A stretch of DNA of 64,000 nucleotides from Paenibacillus montanisoli (GCF_003268025.1 NZ_QLUW01000003.1:62001-126000), one strand, 5' to 3'; positions 25,953-34,207 are shown, counted from the stretch's first letter. The notes: generated by a model from the sequence alone, not told the origin. A program made the numbers and translations.

Positions 25953-27167
25953 ATGGGGACGATTTTGCTTTTGATTATTTATTTGGCGTTTATTAGTCTC
26001 GGACTACCGGATTCCTTGCTCGGGGCTGCATGGCCCGCCATGCGGCTGGATCTGGGAGCGCCGCTCGGGATGGCAGGCGTGTTGTCTATGACCGTCACGG
26101 TCGGCACGATCGTGTCCAGCTTGGTTAGCGGAGCCGTTGTGCGACGATTCGGAACGGGGCGAGTTACGTTTGCGAGCTGCATGATGACAGCCGGAGCGCT
26201 GCTAGGATTTTCGTATGCTCCGTCCATTTTGTGGCTTGCCATCTGCGCCATACCCCTTGGCCTTGGCGGAGGGGCCGTCGATTCCGCGCTTAACCATTAT
26301 GTGGCGGAACGTTACAAAGCCCATCACATGAGCTGGCTGCATTGTTTCTGGGGGGTTGGCGCGACGGCGGGTCCGATGATTATGGCCGCATTCTTGTCGG
26401 GGAATGCATCTTGGAGAGACGGGTATCTTGCCGTGGCAGGCATCCAGTTCGCGTTGGTCCTTTTGCTTGCCGTTTCGCTCCCGTTATGGAGTCGTGCGGC
26501 CGATATCAAGGTACCCGGCTTGGAACAGGAGCAACCAGCTGCAGATTCGTCAGCGGACAAGCTGGGGAAAGTGAAAGGCGTCGGGTATTCGCTGGCATCG
26601 TTCTTGTTTTATTGCGGGGTCGAGTCAACCGTTGGCCTGTGGGGCGGTAGTTATCTGGTCAATGTGAAGGATCTCTCAGCCCCCGAAGCCGCAAAGTGGG
26701 TTTCCATTTACTACGCAGGCATTACAATCGGAAGGTTTGTTACCGGATTCGTAACGCTAAAGTTGAGTAATAAGCTGTTAATCCGTTACGGTCAGATCAC
26801 GGCGTTTGCCGGCGCTTTACTTCTGCTGCTGCCGCTTCCGGCCGGTTTCTCGCTTACCGGATTACTGGTTACTGGACTGGGACTTGCGCCGATTTTTCCG
26901 TGCATGTTGCATGAGACGCCTGTTCGTTTTGGCAAAGCGAATGCCGGACGAATCATGGGTTATCAGATGGCTGTCGCTTATACAGGGAGCACCTTGATGC
27001 CACCGTTACTCGGGTTGCTCGCCGGGCTCTCGACCATCGGCATCTTCCCGCTCTATATCGTCATATCGGCAGCAGCTATGCTGCTTTTCTCGGAACGGTT
27101 AAATGTCTTTCTTGACAGAGGAAAACCCACAATATCCAACAACACTAAGGAAGAGGCTATCCCATGA
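25953..27167 (+). CDS. MFS transporter, probable sugar type
   Basis: A 404-residue, 12-helix protein. It has a sequence start typical of the FucP/YfkF-like sugar MFS group (YLAFISLGLPDSLLGAAWP), a GGGAVDSALNHYVAERY motif in helix 4/5 and HCFWGVGATAGP. It is co-transcribed with the ROK regulator upstream, so it probably imports a sugar or glycoside that the regulator senses. The TGA overlaps by 4 nt an ATG that opens a broken maltose acetyltransferase gene. Confidence 0.83.
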   Translation: MGTILLLIIYLAFISLGLPDSLLGAAWPAMRLDLGAPLGMAGVLSMTVTVGTIVSSLVSGAVVRRFGTGRVTFASCMMTAGALLGFSYAPSILWLAICAIPLGLGGGAVDSALNHYVAERYKAHHMSWLHCFWGVGATAGPMIMAAFLSGNASWRDGYLAVAGIQFALVLLLAVSLPLWSRAADIKVPGLEQEQPAADSSADKLGKVKGVGYSLASFLFYCGVESTVGLWGGSYLVNVKDLSAPEAAKWVSIYYAGITIGRFVTGFVTLKLSNKLLIRYGQITAFAGALLLLLPLPAGFSLTGLLVTGLGLAPIFPCMLHETPVRFGKANAGRIMGYQMAVAYTGSTLMPPLLGLLAGLSTIGIFPLYIVISAAAMLLFSERLNVFLDRGKPTISNNTKEEAIP

Positions 27168-27410
27168 GAACAGAAAAAGAGAAAATGCTTAGCGGTGAGC
27201 TTTACAATGCCTGAGACCCTTTACTTGTGGGGAAGAGAACCAATGCCCGCAGGCTCACGCGACTCTTCAATGAAACCCTGGTTGCCTACAAAACCGGTCA
27301 ACACCGCTTCGCCGATGGCGGCTTCGGTACGAATTTCGGCATACGTCAAGACATGGTCGCCTACCCTTAGCAAAGTGTCGACGCAGAAGGTCGCTATCAC
27401 GGTGAAATAA
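27164..27410 (+). pseudogene. maa: Maltose/galactoside O-acetyltransferase remnant
   Basis: The ATG at 27164 starts MRTEKEKMLSGELYNA, the highly conserved N-terminus of Maa. A TGA follows where the family has a Ser codon. The same frame then continues as DPLLVGKRTNARRLTRLFNET, again clear Maa sequence, before similarity fades; a second stop occurs at about 27368. The hexapeptide-repeat catalytic domain is missing. The intact start overlaps the MFS stop (ATGA), so the gene was once the third member of the ROK-MFS operon. The following interval 27411-27621 holds only a possible promoter (TATAAT near 27583) for the next small gene. Confidence 0.7.
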
Positions 27411-27621
27411 GCTTATAGCTGCTCCGGCGAAGGCGGTGCTTGGCCGATCGATGGATGGTCATGTGCCGATCGCGGCCGGGGCTTTATTTATAGCTGTGAA
27501 CCTATTGTCCGGAATGAATTTTAACGGTTGTCAGCGTGGCTATTTCGTGAAAATGACTGCGTGCCGCTATAGCGTTATAATAAGATAACGAATCGAAGTT
27601 GAGCATTGGAGGCGATCGGCG

Positions 27622-27798
27622 ATGGAACAGTCGATAGAGACGCTGCAGGAGCAGCTGCGTCAGGCACAGGCGGAGATTGAGCAGCTGCGGGGAGATAAGC
27701 ATCGCTTGCAGCAGGAGGTTGCCCGGCTTCGCGGCTTGCTGCGTTCCGGGAGCGGCAGCGTCAAATCCACCAAATTATATGAGGCGCTTCGAGAATAG
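27622..27798 (+). CDS. Small coiled-coil protein (58 aa)
   Basis: ATG 27622 follows TTGGAGG, and the frame ends at TAG 27796-27798. The product is highly charged with leucine heptads (SIETLQEQLRQAQAEIEQLR, then HRLQQEVARLRGLL), indicating a parallel coiled coil over about residues 5-40. The tail ends KLYEALRE. A good ribosome site, a TATAAT upstream and regular codon use support a real gene. Function unknown. Confidence 0.6.
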   Translation: MEQSIETLQEQLRQAQAEIEQLRGDKHRLQQEVARLRGLLRSGSGSVKSTKLYEALRE

Positions 27799-27913
27799 CG
27801 GTCCCTAGAATAGCCCGCCCGGTGAAACCGTGAATTTTGATGCTTCGTCTACTGGAAAGCGGGCGAAAAAAAAGCTACAATACAACTAGTACAATCAGAC
27901 GAGGTGATCTTAA

Positions 27914-28129
27914 ATGGCAGATAACCAAACGACACCGGAATCGCAAGAGCAGAAGGAGCCGAAGAAGGTTTCTCTAGCTGAAGCGATGAAGCAGAAGCTT
28001 GCACAGAAGAAATTGGATCAGGCGAATGCAGCTGGCAAGCAGAAGCACGGCCCGGGCGGCAACCAACAAACGATGAAGAGCCAAAATCACAAAAAAGTCA
28101 ACAACCAGCGCAAGAAAATGGGCGTATAG
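27914..28129 (+). CDS. Small basic protein, unknown function (71 aa)
   Basis: A 71-residue hydrophilic protein rich in Lys and Gln with SLAEAMKQKLAQKK in the middle and a basic, Asn/Gln-rich tail ending KKVNNQRKKMGV. There is no hydrophobic core, so it is probably disordered or nucleic-acid-associated. GAGGTGAT lies upstream and a strong terminator downstream, so it is a one-gene unit. Confidence 0.72.
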   Translation: MADNQTTPESQEQKEPKKVSLAEAMKQKLAQKKLDQANAAGKQKHGPGGNQQTMKSQNHKKVNNQRKKMGV

Positions 28130-28145
28130 CTGCAGAACTCGAAGA

Positions 28146-28178
28146 ACTGAAGGTGAACCTCACCTTCAGTTTTTTTTA
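28146..28178 (+). terminator. Strong terminator after the small basic protein gene
   Basis: An 11-bp perfect stem (28146-28156 with 28160-28170), a 3-nt loop and nine T. Confidence 0.92.
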
Positions 28179-28208
28179 AATCATAGGCAATAGAAGGAGC
28201 TAGGGGCC

Positions 28209-28691
28209 ATGATCGGGCAATTGACAGGGGCAGGCGCGGGGGAGCGCCATGCCGAGATTATTTTGGACAGCTATAATAAATTGCTAGGCAGGCCGCTTCT
28301 GGAGCGGGAAGAGCGGGATTCGGCGGCCGAGTCGCTGTTTCAAGCGGATATGGTCGTGCTTTCGCATGGGACGCAAGCGGACCCCGTATTGAATTACGGC
28401 AACCGCGCGGCTTTATCACTATGGGAAATGGATTGGGAAGCCTTCACGCGGATCGAATCGCGGCATACCGCGGAGCCGATGATTCAAGCTGAGCGGCAGC
28501 GGTTTCTGGAAGCCGTGGCCAGGCAGGGTTACATCGAAGACTATAGCGGCATTCGCATCTCCGGCAGCGGGCGCCGATTTCGGATCGAAGAGGCCGTTGT
28601 TTGGAATTTGTATGACGAGGCAGGCGCCTATTACGGACAAGCCGCAGCCTTTGCGCACTATACGTTTGCGGATGGAAGGGAGAACCTGTAG
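28209..28691 (+). CDS. MEKHLA-domain protein
   Basis: A 160-residue PAS-like protein. Typical family text is visible: LSHGTQADPVLNYGNRAAL, LWEMDWEAFTRIESRHTAEPM, YIEDYSGIRISGSGRRF and VVWNLYDEAGAYYGQAAAF. MEKHLA is a stand-alone sensory-type domain also found at the C-terminus of plant HD-ZIP III proteins. Its ligand is unknown. The ATG follows GAAGGAG, and the next gene starts 2 nt after its stop. Confidence 0.85.
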   Translation: MIGQLTGAGAGERHAEIILDSYNKLLGRPLLEREERDSAAESLFQADMVVLSHGTQADPVLNYGNRAALSLWEMDWEAFTRIESRHTAEPMIQAERQRFLEAVARQGYIEDYSGIRISGSGRRFRIEEAVVWNLYDEAGAYYGQAAAFAHYTFADGRENL

Positions 28692-28693
28692 CG

Positions 28694-29035
28694 ATGGAAG
28701 AGTTAGCCCAGTATTGCTTGTCCATGCCTGGGGCGGAGAAAGATTATCCGTTCGGCCCGGACCCGCTTGTCATGAAGGCGGGCGGCAAAATGTTCGCGCT
28801 GCTGTCGGGCGGCAGCATCTCGCTGAAATGCGATCCGGTCATCGCCGAAAACTTGCGTCAGCAGTATGAAGCGGTAACGCCGGGCTATCATTTGAACAAA
28901 AAGCATTGGAACTCGATCGCGCTTGACGGGTCGATTCCGCGTGATGAGTTGCGCGATATGATTAAGCATTCCTATGAATTGGTGCTGAAAGGTTTGACCA
29001 AAGCAGAGCGAAGCCGGATCGCCGGCTTGGCTTAA
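28694..29035 (+). CDS. MmcQ/YjbR-family protein
   Basis: A 113-residue protein with the family pattern: CLSMPGAEKDYPFGPDPLVMKAGGKMFAL at the start, SLKCDPVIAENLR, PGYHLNKKHWNSIALDG and IKHSYELVLKGL. The fold is CyaY-like double-wing and may bind DNA, but the role is unknown. It starts 2 nt after the MEKHLA gene, so the two form an operon. Confidence 0.88.
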   Translation: MEELAQYCLSMPGAEKDYPFGPDPLVMKAGGKMFALLSGGSISLKCDPVIAENLRQQYEAVTPGYHLNKKHWNSIALDGSIPRDELRDMIKHSYELVLKGLTKAERSRIAGLA

Positions 29036-29078
29036 TCGGCGCGGCTCGCATGCCATATGTATCCGCCCCGCCGGCTCC

Positions 29079-29864
29079 TCATTTCTGAGGACACCAGCCA
29101 GGGGGGCTTTGACAGGTCGCTGCCACGAATGCGGGCGCTTCTCGCGCCAAATCGGCAAAATAGCTGCTGATGATATGGTTGCCGCCTACCGAACCCATCC
29201 GAAAGCTCCGCTTTGCTTCTTCCTTCACGTGCAAGTAGTAATAGGTTTTATCGGTCTTTGGCGATTGGTAAACGAGCGGCGGCAGGTGGGGGACGACGTC
29301 GAATTCGTTTTGCACCCGGAAGGTGAGCGGGACGACCGCATTGTAGGTGCGCACGAAGACGGGATCTCCCGTACGCGGCGCTCCGAAGGTGTAGGTAATT
29401 AGGGCGGATGGCTTACGGTTGACGGCGATATCCAGGGAGGCGAGCGTTGCAAGCGCTCCGCCGAGGCTATGACCGGTGACGAAGAGCGGTTTATCCTTCG
29501 GCACTTGATCGAGCAGCCGGAGGAATTGATCGCGGGCTGACATGTACACCTCGGTAAATCCGCGGTGCGTATAGCCGCCGTTCTTGACCGGCTTGAAGGG
29601 AACTTGCTGGGCAATCATATCCATGACCCAGTCGGTCGGCGAGCTTGTGCCGCGGAAGGCTAGAATGGCCGCGCGGTCGGATTCCAGCACGAAGCCGAAG
29701 GGCTCTTCGTTTCCGGTATAGGAAGCGGCCTGGAACTGCCCGACGAGGCGATAGGTCGTAGGCACGAGGAATAGTCCGTCGTTGTTGTACTGCACATACG
29801 TTTGCCCGCAAACCGCAGCCAAAAAGATGGCCGTTCGAATGTCCATCCCATTGCCATTGTTCAT
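29079..29864 (-). CDS. Class 3 lipase-family hydrolase
   Basis: A 261-residue alpha/beta hydrolase of the fungal-lipase (class 3) type. The nucleophile is S133 in VTGHSLGGALA, the acid is D189 in NEFDVVPHLPP and the histidine is H230 in GNHIISSYF. The oxyanion-loop motif ILAFRGTSSPTDW is at 67-79. There is no signal peptide, so it is probably cytoplasmic or leaves by another route. The C-terminus is Cys/Pro-rich. AAGGAGAG lies about 13 nt before the ATG. The substrate (lipid or ester) is not determined. Confidence 0.85.
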   Translation of the reverse strand: MNNGNGMDIRTAIFLAAVCGQTYVQYNNDGLFLVPTTYRLVGQFQAASYTGNEEPFGFVLESDRAAILAFRGTSSPTDWVMDMIAQQVPFKPVKNGGYTHRGFTEVYMSARDQFLRLLDQVPKDKPLFVTGHSLGGALATLASLDIAVNRKPSALITYTFGAPRTGDPVFVRTYNAVVPLTFRVQNEFDVVPHLPPLVYQSPKTDKTYYYLHVKEEAKRSFRMGSVGGNHIISSYFADLAREAPAFVAATCQSPPGWCPQK

Positions 29865-29943
29865 GTTTGCTGACCACTCTCCTTGCTACCAGTGTATGAG
29901 ACTATAGCCCGGTGTGCCTTAGGCTGCTGTCCTGCCGTTATCG

Positions 29944-29969
29944 ATTCAAAAGCATGACTATCGGGGTAA
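29944..29969 (+). promoter_or_regulatory. Possible SigB-type promoter before the REC-PP2C gene
   Basis: ATTCAA (four of six to GTTTAA), a 14-nt spacer and a perfect GGGTAA -10. It lies 50 nt upstream of the REC-PP2C start. The -35 match is weak. Confidence 0.35.
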
Positions 29970-30018
29970 CGAAATACATAAAGACGTGCTGGACAGGTGA
30001 ACGATAAGGAGATAAGAA

Positions 30019-31206
30019 ATGCCTAGGAGCTTGAAGATGCGAATCGCTGTGGTGGATGACAATCCGATGAATATTACGGTTGTCAAAGAGATTTTGAAGC
30101 GGGCGGGCTATACGGATATTTTACAGGCTTCGTCCGGGATGGAGTTGTTCGGGCTGCTCGGGTTGAAGGCGAACGGGCAGGAGCGGGAGAATGGGCCGGG
30201 AGATGACAGCCACGGCATCGATTTGATTTTGCTCGATATGATGATGCCGGGCGTGGACGGGATTACCGCTTGCTCGATGATAAACCGGTCGCCTCGCCTG
30301 AAGGATATTCCGATCATCATGGTGACGGCGATCGGCGACTCCAAGAAGCTTGCCGAGGCGCTGGATGCGGGCGCGATCGATTACGTGACGAAGCCGATTA
30401 ACCGGATCGAGCTGCTTGCCCGGATTCGGGTCGCCCTGAGGCTGAAGGAGCAGAAGGATTGGCATAAGGAGCGGGACCGCCGGATGCGCGAGGAGTTGCA
30501 GCTGGCGCGCGAGGTGCAGCTTGCGGCGCTGCCGCAGCCGGTGGACGATGAGCGGATCGCGATCGATGCGATTTTCCGGCCGTCGGAGGAGCTGTCAGGC
30601 GATTTGTACGCCTGGCACCGCATTGACGACAACCGCTACGGCATCGCCGTCATCGATGCGATGGGACACGGCATCTCATCCTCGCTCGCGTGTATGTTCA
30701 TCGCCTCGGTGCTCAAGGAAGCGATGACGAAGCAGGTTGGCGTTCGGCGCGTCATGAAGGAGCTGAACCGCCGCTCGATGCAGCTGCAGTTTGCGGATCA
30801 GCTGGTCCAGTATTATTTTACCGGGCTCTACATGGTCGTTGACTTGAGCGCCGGGACGCTCGAGTACGTGAATGCCGGGCATCCGCCGGGTATGCTCATC
30901 CGCAGTGACGGCACGATCGAGCAATTCGCTCAAGGCGGCATCGCGATCGGCATGTTCAGCGAGATGGCCGTCGAGAAGCACACGCTCGCCGTCTCGCCGG
31001 GGGACCGGATCGTGCTGCTCACCGACGGCATCTACGACCTCGTCGGCAGCGACTACGAGGAGGACCGCGGCACCAGCCTCACCGCGCTGCTGAAGCCGTT
31101 CGGCATGCACGCCTCGCTGCACGAGCTGGAGCAAGCGCTCTTCTCGCGCGATCCGGAAGAGCTGCAATCCGATGACCGCTGCCTGGTCGTCGTCGATTTG
31201 AAGTAG
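30019..31206 (+). CDS. Response-regulator/PP2C phosphatase (RsbU/SpoIIE type)
   Basis: A 395-residue two-domain protein. The N-terminal receiver has D13/D14, phosphoacceptor D73 (LLDMMMPG), T103 and K125 (VTKPIN). A coiled linker (about residues 140-165) leads to a PP2C-type phosphatase with SGDLYAWHRID, DAMGHGISSSL, VLLTDGIYD and DDRCLVVVD. Such proteins dephosphorylate STAS-domain anti-anti-sigma factors. rsbV-rsbW-sigB lies about 1.7 kb away on the other strand with no dedicated rsbU, so this is a good candidate for the phosphatase activating RsbV, controlled by an unseen histidine kinase. The ATG follows AAGGAG. Confidence 0.88.
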   Translation: MPRSLKMRIAVVDDNPMNITVVKEILKRAGYTDILQASSGMELFGLLGLKANGQERENGPGDDSHGIDLILLDMMMPGVDGITACSMINRSPRLKDIPIIMVTAIGDSKKLAEALDAGAIDYVTKPINRIELLARIRVALRLKEQKDWHKERDRRMREELQLAREVQLAALPQPVDDERIAIDAIFRPSEELSGDLYAWHRIDDNRYGIAVIDAMGHGISSSLACMFIASVLKEAMTKQVGVRRVMKELNRRSMQLQFADQLVQYYFTGLYMVVDLSAGTLEYVNAGHPPGMLIRSDGTIEQFAQGGIAIGMFSEMAVEKHTLAVSPGDRIVLLTDGIYDLVGSDYEEDRGTSLTALLKPFGMHASLHELEQALFSRDPEELQSDDRCLVVVDLK

Positions 31207-31212
31207 TGGAGG

Positions 31213-31238
31213 GAGCCCCATGTGTTGGGGCTCTTTTT
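31213..31238 (+). terminator. Terminator of the REC-PP2C gene
   Basis: An 8-bp stem GAGCCCCA/TGGGGCTC with a 5-nt loop and a TTTTTT tract. Confidence 0.85.
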
Positions 31239-31269
31239 GTTTGGCGAGCGGTAGCCGGTCGATGGAAGC

Positions 31270-31343
31270 TGAGAGTGGGTAAAATCGACTCTCAACCAAG
31301 AAATGAGCCAAAATTGGAGTTGAGAGTCGGAAAAATCGATTCA
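31270..31343. repeat. Imperfect direct repeat in the gap between two convergent genes
   Basis: Two copies of about 23 bp start at 31270 and 31321 (TGAGAGT, then GG, then AAAATCGA). The first copy and its flank also form a 7-bp inverted repeat (TGAGAGT with ACTCTCA at 31288-31294). It has no clear function. Confidence 0.5.
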
Positions 31344-31401
31344 AAGATGATCGCACAGGTGGGTGATACCACGAAACGTGCTTTTACCGCCAAAACCGCC
31401 G

Positions 31402-31440
31402 AAAAAAAGAAGCTGAGAGCACGAAAACGTGCACTCAGCT
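31402..31440 (-). terminator. Terminator of the CorA-like gene (minus strand)
   Basis: A 12-13 bp stem with one mismatch (31411-31423 with 31428-31440) and an AAAA loop. On the minus strand it is followed by TTCTTTTTTTC. Confidence 0.8.
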
Positions 31441-31459
31441 CTTCCCCGCGCGCCGCGTC

Positions 31460-32737
31460 CTACCGGTTCGACCGCGAAGGCAGCGGCGGATCGTGTTCGA
31501 CGCCGCCGCTGCCTTTGCTGCCGGCAGGGCGCCGCTCTTGCTTCGCCGCCGGGCTGCCGGCGTCGCCGGCACGGCTGCCGCCTCGGCGAAGCCGCGACAG
31601 CGTCGCGGCTTCATCGTCTTCTTTCGCGCTGCTTGCGGCTTTCGCGCTGCTCGCGGCTCTCGCGCTGCTCGCGGCTTCGCCTTTGTGACGGCCGTTCAGC
31701 AAATCGCCCGTCCAGCCCTTGTGCCAGAGCCACCAGTAAATGAGGATGGTGACGACGACGATGACCAGGCTGATGGTTATGAAGCCCCAGCGTTCGCCGG
31801 CCCAAGGGATGTTGTCGAAGTTCATGCCCCAGACGGCGCCGATTACGGTAGCCGGCATGAACAAGGCGGTAAAGATCGTTAGCGTCTTCATGATGTCGTT
31901 GCCGCGGAAGCTCGAAATCGCGTCATCCATCATCAACAGCGTATCGATCTCCATCGCGTAATGGTCGAGCAGCCCCTGGATGCGGTCCAGCTTCAGCTCC
32001 ATCCGCTTGAACTCTTCCTGCTCAAGCAGCGTATCCATGAACGCTTCCTTTGCCGCGCCTTGAATTTCCTTGATCGGAATAAACAAGTGGCTCCAGTGCA
32101 GCAGTTCATAGCGCCGCTCGAAAATCACGTTCATGAGGCCGGTCCGGTTCTGCCTGCGCATCTTCCGCTCGAGATCGCCAAGCCGCGTTTCGAAACGGTC
32201 GAGCCCGGCATGGAACGTCTCCAAGATCGCGCCAAGCACCACAAAGAAGCCTTCCGGCGCGTTCTGGCAGCGCTGCAGCTTCTCATACCAAGGATCCAGC
32301 TGCACTCGAACCGATAAGCGCATATCCGACATATACGTAACGAGCTTCCGGCCGGTCAGCCGAAAATGCAAAGGAAGCACGTCGCTCTCATCATCCGACA
32401 CTTGAAACAGCAGCGTTCCGTGAAGGAGGGAGGTGCCGCCAGGAAGCTCCGTGACGATAATTTGATTGTGGGCACTGCCTTTGATCTGTTGCAGCCAGCC
32501 GGCCAGCTCGGGATGGTCTTGGATGACGGCCTGCACGCCGGTCTCGGCAGCAGTCTCAACAATAGTCCCCAGACTAGCCCCCGAAGCTCCCCGTGCGTTA
32601 CTGCCGGCTGCCCGCGCAGCGGCATCTTCACCGGAAGCTCTGCTGCTGCGGCTAAGACCGGACGTTGCCGCCAGCCGCTGATCGTGAAGCATGAGCCATT
32701 CCCACGCTTGCGGAAATTGCAGCATCCGATGCATCAT
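31460..32737 (-). CDS. CorA-family divalent cation transporter with low-complexity tail
   Basis: A 425-residue protein with the CorA architecture: an N-terminal soluble domain, a long helix leading to two C-terminal transmembrane helices, and the signature GMN in VWGMNFDNIPW between them. It probably moves Mg2+ or another divalent metal. Two low-complexity stretches are unusual: an Ala/Ser/Gly-rich segment near residues 23-56, and a C-terminal tail of about 60 residues that starts with three AASSAR/K repeats and becomes Arg/Gly/Pro-rich. AGGAGG precedes the start. Confidence 0.85.
   Translation of the reverse strand: MMHRMLQFPQAWEWLMLHDQRLAATSGLSRSSRASGEDAAARAAGSNARGASGASLGTIVETAAETGVQAVIQDHPELAGWLQQIKGSAHNQIIVTELPGGTSLLHGTLLFQVSDDESDVLPLHFRLTGRKLVTYMSDMRLSVRVQLDPWYEKLQRCQNAPEGFFVVLGAILETFHAGLDRFETRLGDLERKMRRQNRTGLMNVIFERRYELLHWSHLFIPIKEIQGAAKEAFMDTLLEQEEFKRMELKLDRIQGLLDHYAMEIDTLLMMDDAISSFRGNDIMKTLTIFTALFMPATVIGAVWGMNFDNIPWAGERWGFITISLVIVVVTILIYWWLWHKGWTGDLLNGRHKGEAASSARAASSAKAASSAKEDDEAATLSRLRRGGSRAGDAGSPAAKQERRPAGSKGSGGVEHDPPLPSRSNR
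31621..31674 (-). repeat. Three 18-bp tandem repeats within the CorA-like gene
   Basis: Three near-identical 18-bp units encode AASSAR/K hexapeptides in the cytoplasmic tail. Copy-number change would keep the frame. Confidence 0.75.
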
Positions 32738-32877
32738 GGTTTAATAGCCTCCTGCTTGTCCGTACATACGTATAACATGTTACCATCATAACGCGAACCG
32801 AGCGTACTGCACAACTGCGCCGCCGACAATTTTATCCAAAAACAGGCCCGAAGCAGCAGACAATAACCGCGCCAAAC

Positions 32878-32923
32878 CAAAAAAGCACGCTGCGGCCTTC
32901 ATGCAAGGCCAACATGCGTGCTT
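32878..32923 (-). terminator. Terminator of the sigB operon
   Basis: On the minus strand an 8-bp outer stem (AAGCACGC/GCGTGCTT) with an inner GGCCTT/AAGGCC hairpin is followed by TTTTTTGG. It begins right at the sigB stop. Confidence 0.85.
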
Positions 32924-33700
32924 CTATTCATCTTGTTCGTTCTGTTCCTGCAGCAGCTGCTTCAATTTGTCGATGGCACGGCGCTGGATGCGCGAGATGC
33001 TCATCTGCGAGATGCCCAACAGCTCGGCGATTTGCCGCTGCGGCAGGCCGTCCTGATAAGCGAGCAGCAGAACCCGCTGTTCCTCCGGCTTCAGCTTGGA
33101 AAGCGCGGCCTGCAAATCGAGCCGCCTGTCAATGTTATCGAAATCGTCAACGTCCGAGCCCAGCAAATCGCCGAGCGAAGACGTGCTGTCTTCCTCCGAA
33201 ATCGGCGTATCCAGCGAGACGTAGTGGTAGAGTTCGCGGCCTGCCAGAATCTCCGTCGTTTCCTCCACGGACAGCCCCATAGCGGCAGCGATTTCCTCCA
33301 CTCGCGGCGAGCGCTCCAGCGTCACGGTCAGATCGTCGATCGCCTGCTGCACAGCGATGCCTTTCTCCTTGATCCGGCGCGGAACCTGGACATACCACGA
33401 CTTGTCGCGCAAATAATTTTTCATATGGCCGATGATGCTCTTCATGGCATAGGGCTCGAATTGCACGCCGAGCGCGCTGTCGAATTGGCCGAACAAACGG
33501 AGGAGCGCGATCTGGCCGACCTGCATGAGATCTTCGTATAAATCCGGGCGATTACGCGAAATTTTACCGGCAGCCATTCGAACCATAGGCTCATAATGCG
33601 CAATGAGCAGCTCCGCGATCTCATTGGACGGATCGCTCTGATAAGCCAAAATGAGTTCCATGCTCGAGGCCTTGGGCTGCTTAACCGGCTGCGCGCTCAT
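32924..33700 (-). CDS. sigB: RNA polymerase sigma factor SigB (general stress type)
   Basis: A 258-residue sigma-70 protein of the SigB/SigF group. Region 2 reads YEPMVRMAAGKISRNRPDLYEDLMQVGQIAL with PYAMKSIIGHMKNYLRDKSW. Region 3 follows with RSPRVEEIAAAMGLSVEE, and region 4 has LPQRQIAELLGISQMSISRIQRRA. Its ATG shares one base with the rsbW stop (TAATG), so translation is coupled, as usual for sigma and its anti-sigma. It is preceded by rsbV and rsbW and a matching SigB promoter. SigF is the main alternative but the spoIIAA/AB context and the stress-gene promoter favour SigB. Confidence 0.88.
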   Translation of the reverse strand: MSAQPVKQPKASSMELILAYQSDPSNEIAELLIAHYEPMVRMAAGKISRNRPDLYEDLMQVGQIALLRLFGQFDSALGVQFEPYAMKSIIGHMKNYLRDKSWYVQVPRRIKEKGIAVQQAIDDLTVTLERSPRVEEIAAAMGLSVEETTEILAGRELYHYVSLDTPISEEDSTSSLGDLLGSDVDDFDNIDRRLDLQAALSKLKPEEQRVLLLAYQDGLPQRQIAELLGISQMSISRIQRRAIDKLKQLLQEQNEQDE

Positions 33701-34176
33701 TACAATTCACCGCTCTTGACTAGGCGCTTGGTAAGAACGACTTCCGTTCCCATCTCGCAGTTCACTTCCACGTTATCCATTAGCGCTTGCATGAGATATA
33801 AACCGAGTCCGCCCGCCTGAAGATCGTCGATCGAGCCGCCGTCCACGGGCTTTGCGCGCGCTGCGGCCGCTGCCGCATCGAAGCTGCGTCCGTCGTCCTT
33901 CACGATGATCGAGAGGGCATCGTTCTTCTTCACGAAGCGCACCTCGATCAGCGGAGCAGGCTGGGGAGCTTGCGCGGCCATGCCCGTGTCCAGATCGCCG
34001 TAGGCGTAGAGAACCGCGTTGTTGCACGCTTCCGATACCGCGACCTTCATGTCTTCGATTTCCTCGAAGGAAAAGCCGATTTTGACGGCCAAACCATAGA
34101 GGGTCAACCGCACTAAGTCAATATATTCCGCTGAAGCCGGCACCTGTAAGGTGATTACTTCTTCGTTATGGTTCAT
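33700..34176 (-). CDS. rsbW: Anti-sigma factor and serine kinase RsbW
   Basis: A 158-residue GHKL-fold ATPase. The N box reads DMKVAVSEACNNAVLYAY, the G1 box VKDDGRSFD and the G2-like motif LQAGGLGLYLMQALMDNVEV. It binds and blocks SigB and inactivates RsbV by phosphorylation. The stop shares one base with the sigB start. It contains an Ala-rich insert (DAAAAAARAK) after the G1 box. Confidence 0.9.
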   Translation of the reverse strand: MNHNEEVITLQVPASAEYIDLVRLTLYGLAVKIGFSFEEIEDMKVAVSEACNNAVLYAYGDLDTGMAAQAPQPAPLIEVRFVKKNDALSIIVKDDGRSFDAAAAAARAKPVDGGSIDDLQAGGLGLYLMQALMDNVEVNCEMGTEVVLTKRLVKSGEL

Positions 34177-34207
34177 CGTTGTTTCGTCCCTTTCTGCTGC
34201 TCGCGAT

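Noticed and set aside
27195-27410. 71-codon plus-strand frame over the maltose acetyltransferase remnant
   Set aside because: The Maa-like reading is in another frame and is much more convincing.
31206-31688. Plus-strand frame opposite the CorA-like gene tail
   Set aside because: It spans two terminators and the low-complexity tail of the real minus-strand gene.
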